Below are positions 12,101 through 27,100 of a DNA stretch of 64,000 nt, one piece after another. A program made the position numbers and the translations under genes. The stretch comes from Sebastes aleutianus (taxonomy: Eukaryota > Chordata > Actinopteri > Perciformes > Sebastidae), in contig CAKAKS010000062.1 in assembly GCA_916700875.1 (NCBI GenBank), forward strand, positions 12,733,960-12,797,959, in the 5' to 3' direction. Position 1 is the stretch's first letter. Every line of letters begins with the position of its first letter. Below the pieces are notes generated by a model. That model saw only the letters and a list, made by a program, of their open reading frames with translations, was not told where the DNA came from and ran no database searches.

Positions 12101-15100
12101 TTTTAGGGCAAGTCATAGTCAAGTCAGAACACTGACACACTGACAGCTGTTGTTGCCTGTTGGGCTGCAGTTTGCCATGTTATGATTTGAGCATATGTTT
12201 TATGCTAAATGCAGTACCTGTGAGGGTTTCTGGACAATATTTGTCAGTTTTGTGTTAATTTATTTCCAATAATAAATATATATATTCATTTGCATAAAGC
12301 AGCATATTTTGCCCACTCCCATGTTGATAAGAGTATTAAATACCTGACAAATCTCCCTTTGAGGTACATTTTGAACAGATAAAAAATGTGTGATTAATTT
12401 GCGAATAATCACGATTAACTATGGACAATCATGTAATTAATCGCGATTTAAATATTTGAATCGATTGACAGCCCTAATTTAACCGTTTCAACTTCATGCT
12501 TTGCAAACCCTTGGATGCATCTGGGATTATTAAATAAATGTGATTTGCTTTGTTGATTTGGATGGAGTTGCTTTTAATTCAAGTTTTACCTTTCAAAACG
12601 CTTTCTTGGTTTTGGCATAAATCTCATAACAACATGACATCATTGTCTTGTCAAAGTAATAAACAGCAGTAAATGATGTAGGCCCCCTCTAGTGGCCGTA
12701 CAAGTCACATTGGCTCCATCTTTCAACTTAAAAAAACCAAACTTCAACTTTATTACATTTGTCATATACATACAGGTACATACATGAAATTTGACCTCTG
12801 AATTGAACCCTTCCTGAGCATTTAGGAGCAGTGGGCTGCTGTGAAGCGCCCGGGGAGCAACATGGGTTTGCTTCTGCTTAGTCACCGGGGAGGAATTTGT
12901 TGTGTTGCCAGGCGTGTCTGCCCAGAGGGGAAAGCCATCTGACAGAAGAATGGGAGGAAGAGAGGGGCGCACTGTTTCTTAACCTCAAATCAGCTCCCCT
13001 TTAAAAACTCAGTCTGGGTGCAAGGTGCATCTCTTTGTTGCACGTACGGTTGTAGACCTTTCACCAAGCCATGCTTTCAGTAGTCACAATGCTAAAAGTC
13101 TTTTTTTCTTCTATGTAGGCGAGCCGAGGAAATATGACTCGAACTTCAAGGGCCCGATCCAGAACAGGTGAGATAGAGATGTGATCTTACTTCTGTTTTT
13201 TTTCCTGTGTGTAAGTGGCTACAAGGAGTTTCTTTTTCAAACGTTGCTCTCTCTCCTCTCTAGGGGCTGCACAGACATCGTGTGCTGCATCCTCTTCATT
13301 ATCGCCATACTGGGTTATATCGCAGTGGGAATACTCGGTAAGTAAACAGCTCTGCCGTTTGGTATACCTCTAAAAACACAATCTATAACCTATAAAAATA
13401 TACTTTTTGTAACCTTTACCATCTGTTTTTGTGCTTCCAGCCTGGTCCCAGGGCGACCCCAGGAAGGTGATCTATCCCACAGACAGTCGAGGCCAGTTCT
13501 GTGGGCAGGCTGGCACCCCACTGGAGTGAGTTTCTTTCCAAGTATAGATTATAATTATAATTGTCCCCTGTTTCTCTGCTGGACTTCTTACTTTGAGTAC
13601 GCAGACCGGTGTGAGCTTCAGGGCTGCAAATGTCCATCAACATTAAAACAACACCATGCTATATTCACCAAATGTGTACCATCAGGGAAGGTAAAGCATA
13701 CAAACATTATTATCATCCTTTTCCTCGAACATATCATTACTCCTAGTTGGTACAAACATTGCAAGAGAAAGATAAATGAGCATAAATACAAAACATATTA
13801 TTTTCTAATCCTCTTTTCGGAATATTCTCTGGCAGTTACAATCTTTCATCTTAAAGGAATACTTTATCCACAAAATGACCATTTGTATATCAATTACTCA
13901 CCCCGTGTTACCTTGAATTCTTGAAGAAAACTTGGTTTTCTCACATGCCTCCACAGTGAACGGAGAATCAGAAAACGGAGAAAAGTGAAGTAAATGGGAG
14001 CTGTTTAAACATGGCCCCCATTTTAAGACTTTAAGATTCTCCGTTCATCGTGGAGGCAGGCGAGGAAACCAAGTTTTCGTCAAGAATTCAAAGTAACATG
14101 GGCTGAGTGATTGATATACAAATGGTCATTTTGGGGGTGAAGTATTCCTTTAACCCATCAATGCATAAAATGATTAAATATCTGTTTTTCAATACAATGC
14201 AACAAACTATTCTTTCAACCTCTTTTTTTCAAATCGATGGGATTACACCCGACACAATGCCAAATTGGGCCATGGGGCGTAAAGTAGAGGCCCTTTCCCC
14301 AATCCCTAACTTCCAACTTCGCCACCCTTGCTCAGACTACACCCATTTTCAAACTCTGCTTTCATTTGGATCTCAACTACACAGCTGTAAAGTTTCGTGA
14401 CTGCATCTTGCACTGTTGTGACTATCGCGGTGACAAAATCTGTCCACAGAGAGGAATATAAACACCTGGCAAAGAACTCTAAACCTCCTCTGTGGTAGTT
14501 GCCGCTACAGTCGGTGTCTCCGGGACCACATTTAACCATGATGACTCACACACACACAAATTCACAATGTGCAAACATAACCAGCCACACGCTGTCACGT
14601 CTGGTAAACACAGCATACTCCGATCTCTTCCATGTTCCTTTTATATTTATGGTGAACCCTAACTAATCGAATCAAAGTCAATATGTGGTTGTTTTTAACC
14701 CATCCATCTATTAACTAAATGTCCAAAATTCCAATTCTTTGAGAACAAATATAATTCAGAAGACATAAATAATATAAAACTGGCTTCAGGTCAAGTTCCT
14801 TATTAACCCTCTCAGGCTTAAAGAGCCTGAAAACCACATCTCTCACTTGTACACTTGCCTGCATGTCCCTGGATGTACCATCCTCATAAGAAAAGGATGA
14901 TGACAATGTTGTTTTGTGTACTTGACAAAGACAAGGTAACCAGAAACATAAAAATGCACAGATATTGCTTTAACACTTCTCATGCACTTTTTCTGTAAGC
15001 GTTTTCTTCCTCTGACCATTTTGCATGTGTGTTTTAACAGGAACAAGCGACTGCTGTTCTACTTCAACATCATGAAGTGTGCCAGCCCCATGGTGCTGCT

Positions 15101-18100
15101 GGAGTTCCAGTGTCCCACCTCGCAGGTGTGAACTCCACTCTCCTCTCATCCTGTGATTGTAGTAGTATGTAGTATTAGTATGTAGTCTGGATTTGGGGCA
15201 CAGCTACTGCTTGTTTTTTCTCCTTTTATCACCATGGTCTGAAAAGTAGTTTGTCTTGGCATTCAGTCTCCTGCTGTGCTTTATTTTGTATCCAACATCC
15301 TGAACCAGTGAATGCTTTTCCTGCACTTGATGTAACTGTGTCTGCTTCCTCCTCAGATGTGTGTGGAGAAGTGCCCCGACAAGTTCATGACATTAATCAA
15401 AGCCTACTCCAACCAAAAAGACTTTGACTACTACAAGACATTCTGCAAGGAAGGTGTGACTAATACAATGGTGAGTTCAATGCCATGTTGTTGAGACACT
15501 TGAGTTTAAAGAGGACCTACTATGCTTTGGTGCTTTTTCACTTCCCTGTAGTGTGTTATAGAGCTTTATGGGCATGTAAAAGGTCTGCAACGTTACAAAG
15601 CCCAAAGTCCACGCCAAAGGGAGTTACTCTCGCCCACAGAAACACTGCTCCTGAACTGCCTGAAACGCCTTGATTGAAGTCCCGCCTTTTCTTCCGTAAC
15701 GTGGTGATGTCACCAAGTAGCACATTTGCATAACACCCGCCTGGCGGCTAGTTTGGCACGCCCTCAAACAAAGCTAGTTAGAGCGGAGCTGGAGCACAGT
15801 CTAAAGAGTTTGATTTAGTTGACCAATCACAACAGAGCAGACTGGGCCTTTTGGGCAGAGCGTTGCAGACAGAGGGTGAAAAGAGGTGCTGCAGTACAAC
15901 CGGTACGAGAGAATGAAAACATTTTTGAACATAAAAGCATGTAAACATGTTCTAATAAAAAAAATTAAATAAAAATACAAGTATGAACCTGAAAATGAGC
16001 ATACTAGGTTCTCTTTGAACCTCCTTGGATGCTTCTTTCCAGTGCCACTCTGTACTTCCTTGATTATTTAGCTTGTCCAGGTTTCCTCACACCTTCTCAT
16101 CTGTTTTGCACTGTGTATATTGTGTTTCAGGGTATACCACAAATCCTTAAGTTGGGTCTCTGTCCTGCCATGCTGACCCCCAGCAGACCCTGTGAGTTGG
16201 ATCCAAAATATATAATATATTACATGTTGTATACATCCAGATTGCTGGTGTAGATCTGGAAAGTTCTGGCATACAAAAATGTATTTTGTGATATGTTATT
16301 TTTCTTTTTTCTTTAGCCTCATTTTACATTTACTTCTACTTTCAGTCACTCGTAGATGTTTCCCTGCTTTGGCTGACAAAGGAGGGGTGATAACTGTGGG
16401 AAACAGCTCTCACTTTGACGATGGAAGTGGGAACATGAGAGATGCCAAGGATCTTGTCGATGGAGTCAAGTGAGTACATCACAAAATGATTACCGCTCTG
16501 TCACCATTTGTCCCGACGGTACCTGACGAGGAATTCCATAATGCTGCTTAAACATACAGTATAAACACACGGGTATCTCTCCATAGGAACGCCACTGTGG
16601 TTATCGAGGCTCGTCAGGTGGTCATGAAAATCTTTGAGGATTACACGCAGTCCTGGTACTGGATCGTGATGTAAGTCACCCTCCTCCAATTTGTAAATCT
16701 GCTTCTTTTTCCTCTTTGATCCAATTCGTGTGTAAAGAATGAAACACCATTGTCTGTGCTTCCCTTCCCTCTTCACGCCATCCACTCTCTCTAGAGGGCT
16801 GGTCCTCGCTATGCTCACCAGCCTGCTCTTCATCGTCCTCCTGCGCTTCCTGGCAGGGATCATGGTCTGGGTCATGATTGTCCTGGTGATACTGGTCATC
16901 GGATATGGTAAGGGCCAAAGCACAATAGTCATTATGTTTGTCATACTCGCCTCAAAATAGTTCAGCACTTCTGGGGCCTGTTTCAGAAAATAAGGTTTAA
17001 CAAACTAGTTGATGCTAACTCTGATGCTGTGTCCCAATCCCATTCTACATACTAACTGTATACAGTTTATACTATATACTAGGGCTCTCAAAGTTAACAC
17101 GATAACACGTTAACACAAATTTGTTTTAACGCCACTAATTTCTTTAACGCATTAATGCAACTTTTGTTGCGATTTTTAGGTTGTAGCGGGCTCAGTTTTA
17201 AAGATAATATACTTAGAAGATACTGGCATCATATGACACTAGAAAGCCTAAGGGGTCCATTGGTACCAACCATGTTATACTAGCTTGTCGTGAAGGAGGT
17301 TAAATAATGCTCCAAACTTGCGCTAAATTTTGGTGAGGAAAAACTGGCATGGTCATTTTCAAAAAGGGGCCCTTGACCGGTTAGTTGGTGAATCCGAACT
17401 AACCAAAGTCACACAACAAAACAAATTAACTAAACGATCTAGGCAGCGGTAGACCAGCAACTCCTGTGTTCTGCGAGGTAAAATTACAGTTTTTATGAAA
17501 GGAGTCTGGTGGCTTTGAAGAGAGCATAGATGGATATAACGGCTTCAGTTCCCCATGGGAAAGGGCTGTCTGACGGAAAGGTAAAGCACTGAAAATATTC
17601 TAAATGTAGAGTGCACTTAAACTGATATGTTTTTTTTTTTCCAGGTGGGCCTTTCTTTTAGGTGGCTAAAATAAGTTTTGCTGGTGCTCCCGTCCACAGC
17701 AGTACCTCGTACGACCGCAACAAAATATCCAACCTAAACCTAAACCTAAAGGGCTTAAGATGGAGATTGCCGTAAAAAGAAATGTGCAGAAAAGCTTTAA
17801 AAGGAACTTGAATAAGAGAACCTTCCAGCGAGCAGGTTACTGTAGGCTCACAGTAAGTTACCACAGTAACTGACCCGGAGCTAAAGTCATGTATGTTTCT
17901 GGAACGGAAAAACTTTCCATCAACTCACGGTCAACGAACTCAGAGTTTTCACTGAACCCGTTTACTGGAAAAGCCCGCTGTATTCTTTCAGCGACGCCCC
18001 TGATGTTTGCTGCCCAACTGACACTTTTTAAAGTGGTGTTTTCTAATCTTCTAATGCATACACATTAGAAGATTTTATTCAGTTCTGTTACACACTGCTT

Positions 18101-21100
18101 CCATTTTTTGGTTGAAAAATCCAGTTGCTTATTGCCATCTTTAATGTGTCTGTTTTGTGGTGTATCATTGTTTAGGTATCTTCCACTGCTACATGGAGTA
18201 CGCTGCTCTAAAAGGACAGGCGGGCTCTGATGTGACTCTACAGGATCTGGGCTTCCAGACAGACTTCACCGTCTACCTGCAGATCAGACAGACGTGGCTG
18301 GCCTTCAGTCAGTACACAGCACATCATCTACTTCTTTATAGTTTCTGAACGCGTTGCTGTTAACTGGGGACACCCACATGACCGCTCCCTCTGCTACTCT
18401 TCTCCTTTAGTGATTATCCTGGCCATCGTGGAGGTCATCATCATCCTGCTGCTCATCTTCCTCAGGAAGAGGATCCTCCTCGCCATTGCGCTCATCAAAG
18501 AAGCCAGCAGGTCAGACTTCACATTAGAGCTGTTTTAGAGGAGAGGATGGGAGGAGTGGAAAAACAGATCAATGTTAAATTGTTATGACTTAAAAATCCT
18601 TTTACTGTGACTCATAGTAATGGATTGAAGTATCTGACTAATGGCACAGGCGTAGATGAAGTAATCGAAATACAACTCCTAGTGATGATTGTTTTTTTGG
18701 CTTGGTTGTGTTGTTGTGTTTACAGAGCCATCGCTCATGTGATGAGTTCCCTTTTCTACCCACTGTTCACGTTCCTCCTCCTGGCCATGGTCATCGCCTT
18801 CTGGGCAGTTACTGCTGTGTATCCTTTCAACTTCCTGTCAGTCAGGGTCATTATTTAGGGTTGACTGTAGTCAAAGAACATAGGAGCAACAGGTAGAGAA
18901 CATTAGGACTCAGCAACGTTTGTGGATCTGCCCATGAGCCAGGCATTAAACCACCAGCCCCTACAATGGAGTGATTGCTTTCAAAGAAAATAACTCTATG
19001 ACCTATTTTACATATATGATTTCAATAACTCATTAAGGTAAGCTTGAACTTTCATATATGAGACATTTTGTGACACAGAGGCACATCAGGAACAATAAAG
19101 ATGAATAATCATTGTCTTGACAAACACCAGTATAGTTGTGCTAACTCTCAGTTCCATTTGATTAGTTTTAAAAAAGTACAATGTAACCATGCAGTTAATT
19201 TTGAGGAGATATCTGCAGAAAGTCTGCTCGAGGCCTTGTGGACTTGTTGAATTGTGGATTTGGACAGGTTTTGGCACAAGTTTGGGAGTCTGCAAGTGCG
19301 GTGAAGTCCAGACATTTTTATTCAGCATTAGTTTTTCTGCGGGTAGCTCCTAGATGTATGTGTGTGCAACTGTATTCGGCCCTGATCACACCGAGCGCAC
19401 CGCACTGCCCTTTTGTTGCCTGATCAGACGTATTTTGCCATTTGCTGCATCTTTTTTTTTTTTTTACATATTGTTGCTAGGCAACCACCAAATGAGTGGT
19501 TGATTGTACTTTACCTAATAGTTTATATAGCGAAGTTTAAATTAGTGAAAACAACTTCAAAAACAAAATCTCAAGTGTTTTCTGTTCAGATCATTGTAAC
19601 TACGGTCGGTAAAGTCATAAAGCTCCAGGTATTCAGCAAAAATCACCACAATGAGAAAAAATGCTAGTGACGACAGGCACTTTCCCGATTTTAAATTGGA
19701 CTGTCAGCAAACGAATGTTCAGGGCGCATCTGTAAAAACGGGAGTCACATAGAGCAGAAAAACGTGAGGCGCTCAGCAACTCAAAAGCAGCACGCGTAAT
19801 GCTTCGCTCTCATTGAAAACAATTACAAAAAGACGCCCCAAGCTGCTAAACCTTGATTGTGAACACTCGTCTGATCGGCGCCTGAAGCAGAAATTAACTT
19901 AAAAAGCACATGTGGATAAGTAATGAAGCTCAGGTGGGACAGTGGGTCAGCCATTAATGTTGACGAAAGTGTGCCAAAATGAATATAATGTCATAAAAGT
20001 GGGATATTGAATGGGATTTGTAGTCATTTAAAGACCCTATGATCATTGTCCTTGACATAACTGATCAGCTTCTTGTCTACCTCTAATGAACCCATCTACA
20101 AAGTTTTCAATGAGACGGTGTGCGACCACTCAAGAAAAACTTGTGATCCAGCGGTAAGGTTTCTCATTTTATTTGTTTTCTCAATTTATATTTGTGTTGG
20201 ATCCTTCAGGCAGCATGTTTTAATCTTGCTACAGCTTATAGACAACATCACTGCTAATTAGTTAAACCTTATATTGATCTTATGATCTTATGATTCTTCC
20301 CTTAAATTTTCACTTTCATTGATTGAGTAAATATAAATGGTTCCAATACATTAAATAGAAATCTTGTGGATTTCCAAAGTGTGTATAGGAGGTTTCTATA
20401 TAACCTGTATCTGTGCTCAGAACTACACAACCAGTCCTGAAAAGGCGCAGTGCCCCGAATCCGAGTGCCTTTTCGCCTTCTACGGCGGAGAGACCGTTTA
20501 CCACAAATACCTGATCGGCCTGCAGTTCTACAACGTCTTCCTCTTCTTCTGGTGCGCCAACTTCGTCACGGCTATGGGACAGATGACCCTAGCCGGGGCC
20601 TTCGCCTCGTACTACTGGGCCTTCAAAAAGCCGGACGACATGCCTGCCTTCCCAGTGTTCTCTGCACTAGGGAGATCTCTCAGGTGTGTGTGGAGGACGT
20701 TTCAGTTCATCTCACACCTTACATTTGCCATATAACACTATACTGTAACGCTATTTTCATATTTTGTTTTAGGTATCACACAGGAACTCTGGCGTTCGGC
20801 TCCCTTATCCTCTCAATCATTCAGATCATCAGGGTTCTGCTGGAGTATCTGGACCACAAGCTGAAAGGTCTGGTACTGTTGTTGACTACAATTTAGATTT
20901 CTGCTCAAGACTATAATCCATAGTTTGTGTAGCATACTGTCCTGAATCAAGCGATAACCTTTGATCAAGCTAGCTTACAGGAAGGGTTTACCTGCTAAAT
21001 AGCAGCAACGAAAATGTCAGTGATGTAAAAGTGTATTAGTTTGTTGTTCAGCATTTCTTTCTGATTGTTAAATGAATGAACTGCACAAATGGCAAAGTCA

Positions 21101-24100
21101 CTACCTTCTAATGCACTGCTTTGCACTGGAATACATGCTCATGAGGGATCTCTTGTTGGGTCTCTAAATTATACAGTACGGTCTAAACCTGCTCTATAAG
21201 AAAAGCATCTCGAGAGAACTTCTGTTATGATTTGACGCTGTATAAAAATAAATTGAGAATAAATTGAAATAGCCTAGATTCACGGGGGCCACAAGGCCTT
21301 CTTGATTTTAAGGAGTGTATAACAACTCTTTAAAAACAAATATCCTGTTGGCCTTTATCTAAGCAGTTTATTCATTTCTGTGAAGACAACTACATGATTT
21401 GTTCTTTTTAAAGTTTGGATTGTTATTTAAGATATAAACTTAAAAATTTAAAAAGTATGCAGTTAAACAACCGAAGAGCTAATAGAACAACGGCCAAGCG
21501 TCAGGGAGAAGAAAACGCTGAATTTGTCAAAAAAGAAGCCTATTAGGTATATATGATTTGTTAAAAATATAAATAAAAAAACATGATACAGACAGAATTG
21601 TTTTAAAAGTTCCTAAAAATAACAGGAAAACTCATCTGTGATGCAATATTCACAAGAAATAATCTGCTTAAAATTCATCCAAATCGCTCGTTTTACACAA
21701 AATTCCTGCAGTTACTGCGTTCACTTTCTGGGTTAATTGTACAGTTTATCAGTTGTTCTGTACTGTTATTGTTATGCATTGAATATAATATGAAATATCC
21801 ATAAAATGTCACTTAGTCAGGGACCGTCAGTTTACTCAATGATAGAAAAGGGGTCCCTTAATAAAAAAGGTTGGGAACCACTGTTCTCATGCAACTTTGG
21901 GATAACCTGGGAGACGTGTCTCCAGTGTTGGTTCGACCTTCACTAATCTGTCAATCATGGTTTCATTCACAGGAGCCAAAAATAAGTGTACCAGGTTCCT
22001 GCTGTGCTGTCTGAAGTGCTGCTTCTGGTGTCTGGAGAAATTCGTCAAGTTCCTAAACAGAAACGCCTACATTATGGTGTGTGGTTTATTTCACTCTACT
22101 CAGCCCATCATTCAAATAGAAACATATTATTAGTAATGTCTGAAGTGTTTGAATGTAATGAGTGTATTTGGCCTCTAGGTGGCGATTTATGGCAAAAACT
22201 TCTGCACCTCTGCCAGAGATGCCTTCTTCCTCCTCATGAGGAACATGGTCAGGTGAGTGGACATGGGGTTTGCGATTATATCATTTTGCATGGTTATAAA
22301 TGTAATGTTTTTTTCATGTTTGATTTCATATGACCAGCACTCTCTCTTTTGCAAATGATAAATGCTTCTCTTTAATCCCCCAGGGTGGCTGTCTTGGACA
22401 AAGTGACAGATTTCCTCTTGTTTTTGGGCAAACTGCTCATTGTTGGGCTCGTGGGTGAGTCTGTTTATTTCACCCTTATTCTTCATGCATGAATTTTTTC
22501 ATTGAACATATGCAGTATTTTAGAATAGAAAAGAAAATCAGTTTGATATACGTGTGCATCGATGCTGTTCGGCATGCTTTATAATATGAAAACACATTGA
22601 TCTGAATGGCTGGGTCATTGATGCAATTGGAGTGAATGAGAGCTTTAAAACACATTAGCACTAGACCTTTATGCATTACAGTTTGAACTCAAACTGCATG
22701 GCCATCATAATGAGCTTATTCACAGTCAACCACTGTGGTGCACAGAGGCGCTGTATTTGTAAGTATAGTGGGACTGAATAGGCCTCATAGACTTTAATGC
22801 AAAATATACCTCATAAATTATACATGTGGTCATAATGAGCTTATTTACATTTGATCAGTGGGAAATACTGAGTGTTTGGAATTTGAATGGAATACAGATG
22901 TTGTTTTGCAAATAGAATGAGACTGAATGGGTTTCCATAGACCTTAAAGGGATAGATGTTTTGAAGTGGGGTTGTAAGAGGTACTTGTGTATTACCTACA
23001 GTAGATGACGGTCGGCACGACCCCAGTTTGGAGAAACAGACCGAGTTACCGAACGGAAGCAAAGGCCCACCTAAAAAAATCAATATCAGTTTAAGTGTAC
23101 ACTATATTTAGAATATTTCACCACTTTACCTCGCCGTAAGACAGATATTCAGTGTATGTTTCCAACGGAATACTGAAGCTGTTATCTTTGTTCTTGCCAA
23201 AGCCACCAGACTCCATTGACAAAAACAGTAATTTTTCCTCGCAGAACACGGGGGTTGCTGCTCTACCGCTGCCTCGATCGGTTAGTTTGTGTTATTGTGT
23301 GACTTTGGTTAGTTCGGATTCACAAAAGTCACAGAATTTCACAAACAAACTAACCAACCGAGGCAGCGGTAGACCAGCAACTCCCGTGTTCTGCGAGGTA
23401 AAATAGCAGGTTTTTTCAATGGAGTCTGGTGGTTTTGTGCGACTCCTGTAATACACTGACTATGGATAAGTACCTCTTACAACTCCACTTCAAAACACCC
23501 AAACTATCCCTTTTAATGTGTTATATCACTTATATCCACATGTCATCATAATGAGTTTATTCACAGCTGATCAGTGTGCAACATAGAGCATTTTGAAGTT
23601 TGAATGGAGTTTGTACTGTATACAGCAGGAGGAACATATACATAATACATATATATATGTAAATACAATGGATTTGTATTGTAACTCAAAGTACTGTTTA
23701 ACAGTTATCAATAAGAGAAGCTACGAATTTAACATGATTCAACTCATCAAATTAAAGTGTGAGTTTTATGGTCTTTCTTTCTTCCACAGGGATCTTTGCC
23801 TTCTTTTTCTTCTCTGGGAGAGTGAAGGCCTTTGAGAATACAGCTCCCCATCTCCACTACTACTGGGTACCCATCCTGGTGAGTCTGCTGGTCCTTTTCA
23901 TAACATTGTTATCTAATCAAAAACACTACAGAATTTGTGTTTAATTCTGTTTCCCCCGCTTTTTTTGGTTCTGATCCATGATGTTCATGCTTAAAATGTA
24001 TTTATGTGTGTTATGAATGAAATGTGTAATTTATGGTTGTCCTCACCAGACTGTGGTGGTCGGCTCCTACCTCATTGCCCATGGATTCTTCAGCGTGTAT

Positions 24101-27100
24101 GCCATGTGTGTGGACACTCTCTTCCTCTGTTTCTGTAAGTAGCACCTCCTCGGCCGTTATTGCCTTCCACGTATTACCTCTAGATTGTCCAGTGTCGGAT
24201 ACATAAAAGGAACCAGATCTGTTGCATTGAAGAAAGGCCTCGATGTAAAATGCAAAACTTAATTATCAGCTGAATCAAAACTTTCCTCACTTCTTCAAAT
24301 CTTTTATTGCTTTTGGTGTTGGGCTGTCACTAATTCTAAATTGCATGAATATGGTGTGCCATGTCACCACCATAACAAAATAACTGTGGCTTCCAGTGTG
24401 TTAATCTGGTTAATTGCTGCTGCTGCTGCTTGGTGTTGAACTGTTAACTTTCAAAATCTGAAATGCCTGTGGGTGCTTTTGCTTGCTTGCTATTTGACTT
24501 TCTGTCTCTTTTTTGTCTCCTTTTTTTCCCCTCACTTCTCACAATTCACCACTTCCCCCTTCCCCCTCCTACTGGCCCTATAACTTCCTTTTTTTTTTTT
24601 TTTTTAAACCTTCATTTCAATACTAATTTTCTGTTCCATCCATTAACACGTTCAAATACCACTAACACACACAATAAGGTGAAGACCTGGAGCGCAATGA
24701 CGGCTCAGCCGCAAGGCCTTATTACATGTCCTCAACTCTTCATGAGATTCTGTGGAAGAACAAGGCCGAGGATCCGTCTTCGCCTCCTGCTCAGCAACAG
24801 GACGATGAAGACACCAGTTGAAACAGCAGCAGGCTCGGGAGGAACACGCAGCCTAGAGAGCAGGAGTTTTTCGGGAAAAGAGACAGATTTACGGGCATAA
24901 CGAAACCCATGCAACATTTTTTTTAAATGTTCTAGTTAAAGACTATCTTAAATTGTGATATTAAGGACTTTGTTGTTGCCCATTGGGAAATTCTCCTTTT
25001 GCACTTAAACCCACTCATCATCTCACAGAGGCAGATAATACAGCTACCGAACACTATGCCTTAAAATGGAGATTCAGTGTTTCCTTTATTCCATTTACCT
25101 TATCTGTCCTTCAACACAACGAACCATAGGAAACAAGATGTGAAGGATTTTCTTAATTGACCATTTGCTAAACCCCTCCCCCCATCAGTGATTGTCCAAT
25201 CATAGCTTAGCAACCATATCTAGCTTTTCACGCTTTGAATTTCTCCGCATGTCGAAACGGTGTGCAAGAGGCTGTAGTAAGAGTTGTAGCTTTACGAAGT
25301 GAACTAGAAGGGCAATCGGAGAGTGCTGACCTCCGCCAAGGTCGTTGTGTCCCCCCCCCGTGATTCAGAAACGTGTGCTACACGTGCTAATGGGCTCTTC
25401 CTTGGCCCACGCTACACACTTCCACCAAGTTTCATACAAATTGGGCCAGTCGTTTTTCTGTAATCCTGCTGTAAAACAGACAAACCAACAGACTGAACTA
25501 AAATCATAACCTCCTTGGTGAAGGTAATGATTACATTAAGAGTAAAGGTTTTTGGAATGTATTAAACTCAGTTCAGTGTTAGCATGTTTGACTAACTAGC
25601 TTACAACCTATAGTTCTTAACCCATTGTTGGTTCCAACTCAAAGGAGCATTTTATACTACATTATCTTGGGGGGGTTACAGGTTCTGTTAAAAAGGGCGT
25701 ATTCACTGTGTAGTATTTTTCAATGTGTGGAAGCCGGTCCTGGATGTTATATCAGAGTGTAGGTTAACTTAGCGACTCTTTCCTAATTCCAATACAGAGC
25801 AAGACAGTTTACACACAAGCCACCGCAGCCTAACGCGTTATTCGAGATAGCATTATGTCCACTAAACGCAGCGGTTACTCCTCACCCGAAAAGCCATTTC
25901 GTCTTTTTTAAACAAAATTGCTAGCAAATTAGCAATAGAGCATAAATCTAATGTCTGTAATGTATACTTCAGAGATACTGTGCGGACTGTACTGATACTG
26001 AGCTGTGCGGAGGCAATAGAAATGCTCCCAATCCCGTATTTAGCACCTTAACACATCCCTCTATCCTCTGAAACCCAGAGAGGCTCACAATAAATTTTTT
26101 GCAAGTCCAAGTCAAGTCTCAAGTCACTGTGTGTGCAACTTGAGTCCAAATCCAAGTCCCCATCTCTGGTATACGTGTGTAAACTAGGCAAACCAAACAA
26201 GCTTATGTTAGGACAAAACAGTCTCACATTTTTCCTCATCCTAGCCTCAGTCTCATATCACTGTAATGTGTAATATGTGAGAACGGAAAGCTTGAAAGGC
26301 ATAGCAACAATAACTGGGGATTAGCGAATGGCCAATTGAACATCAAGCATGTCTTTAGGAATGAGCACTTTAAAATGTGTGTAATTTGTTGCATGATTAA
26401 GACGATGAAATGGTCTCTCATTGGAGATAGGAAAGATTCTCTTGTTAACAGCCAGGTCTTCCTTCACTTTAATGACATGGTGCTTGATTACGGTACTCCT
26501 GAACGTGTTCGTAACCCTGCTCGACTGAATGTCTGGAAATTGTATGAATGGCTTACTGTGACATTTATGTCACAAACTGACATTTCTAAACTCAGTTTTA
26601 GCTTTTTAATAGTTCCTCCCACTGCCACTGGCCAATAGAAACTTGAAGCCGTTCATGTGCCTAATTGACAGTGTTAACGTAGGTCTGTTTGCACCGTTTG
26701 ACTTAAAGGGTATCTAATTGTTTACAGTTTATACAATCAGAACCACGTGATCATCAGTATTACTTCGTTAGTGTGCTGTTCTATAAATGCACTTTAATTT
26801 CTGTTAACACCAAACAGGTTTTTTTATCTGTATAAATGAAGATTGTTTTTTTTGTTGAGGTTAGCTGCTTTGCAGACTGTTATGTTGAAGTTTTTACTGT
26901 AAAACGAATGTATTTAGTTTTGCATTAAGTACCTTTTTACAAAGGAATGTGTTCTTGGCTGTAAAGTTGGTTTAATAAACAGTATTTGAGGCAACAAGAC
27001 ACGAAACAAAGTCATCTAGAGGTCTTATTGATAACATTTTTGTGTAGACAAATATTAAAAGAAAAGAAAAGAAAATACATCAACAGAGCTTTTAGAAAGG

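Larger units (their letters stand above)
24822..26999 (+). other. slc44a2: 3' untranslated region of the slc44a2 exon-22a transcript
   Basis: Follows the stop at 24821 and runs to an AATAAA signal at 26974-26979, so the UTR would be about 2.2 kb. It contains an RTE-like repeat tail (25297-25530). An earlier signal may also exist. Inference from signal position only. Confidence 0.5.

Noticed and set aside
16501..16968. 155-codon minus-strand frame across slc44a2 exons 9-10
   Set aside because: Antisense shadow of coding exons; the plus strand matches SLC44A2 with correct splice sites.
24463..24678. Frame before slc44a2 exon 22a
   Set aside because: Pyrimidine-rich intron in a different frame; the last exon starts at 24679.
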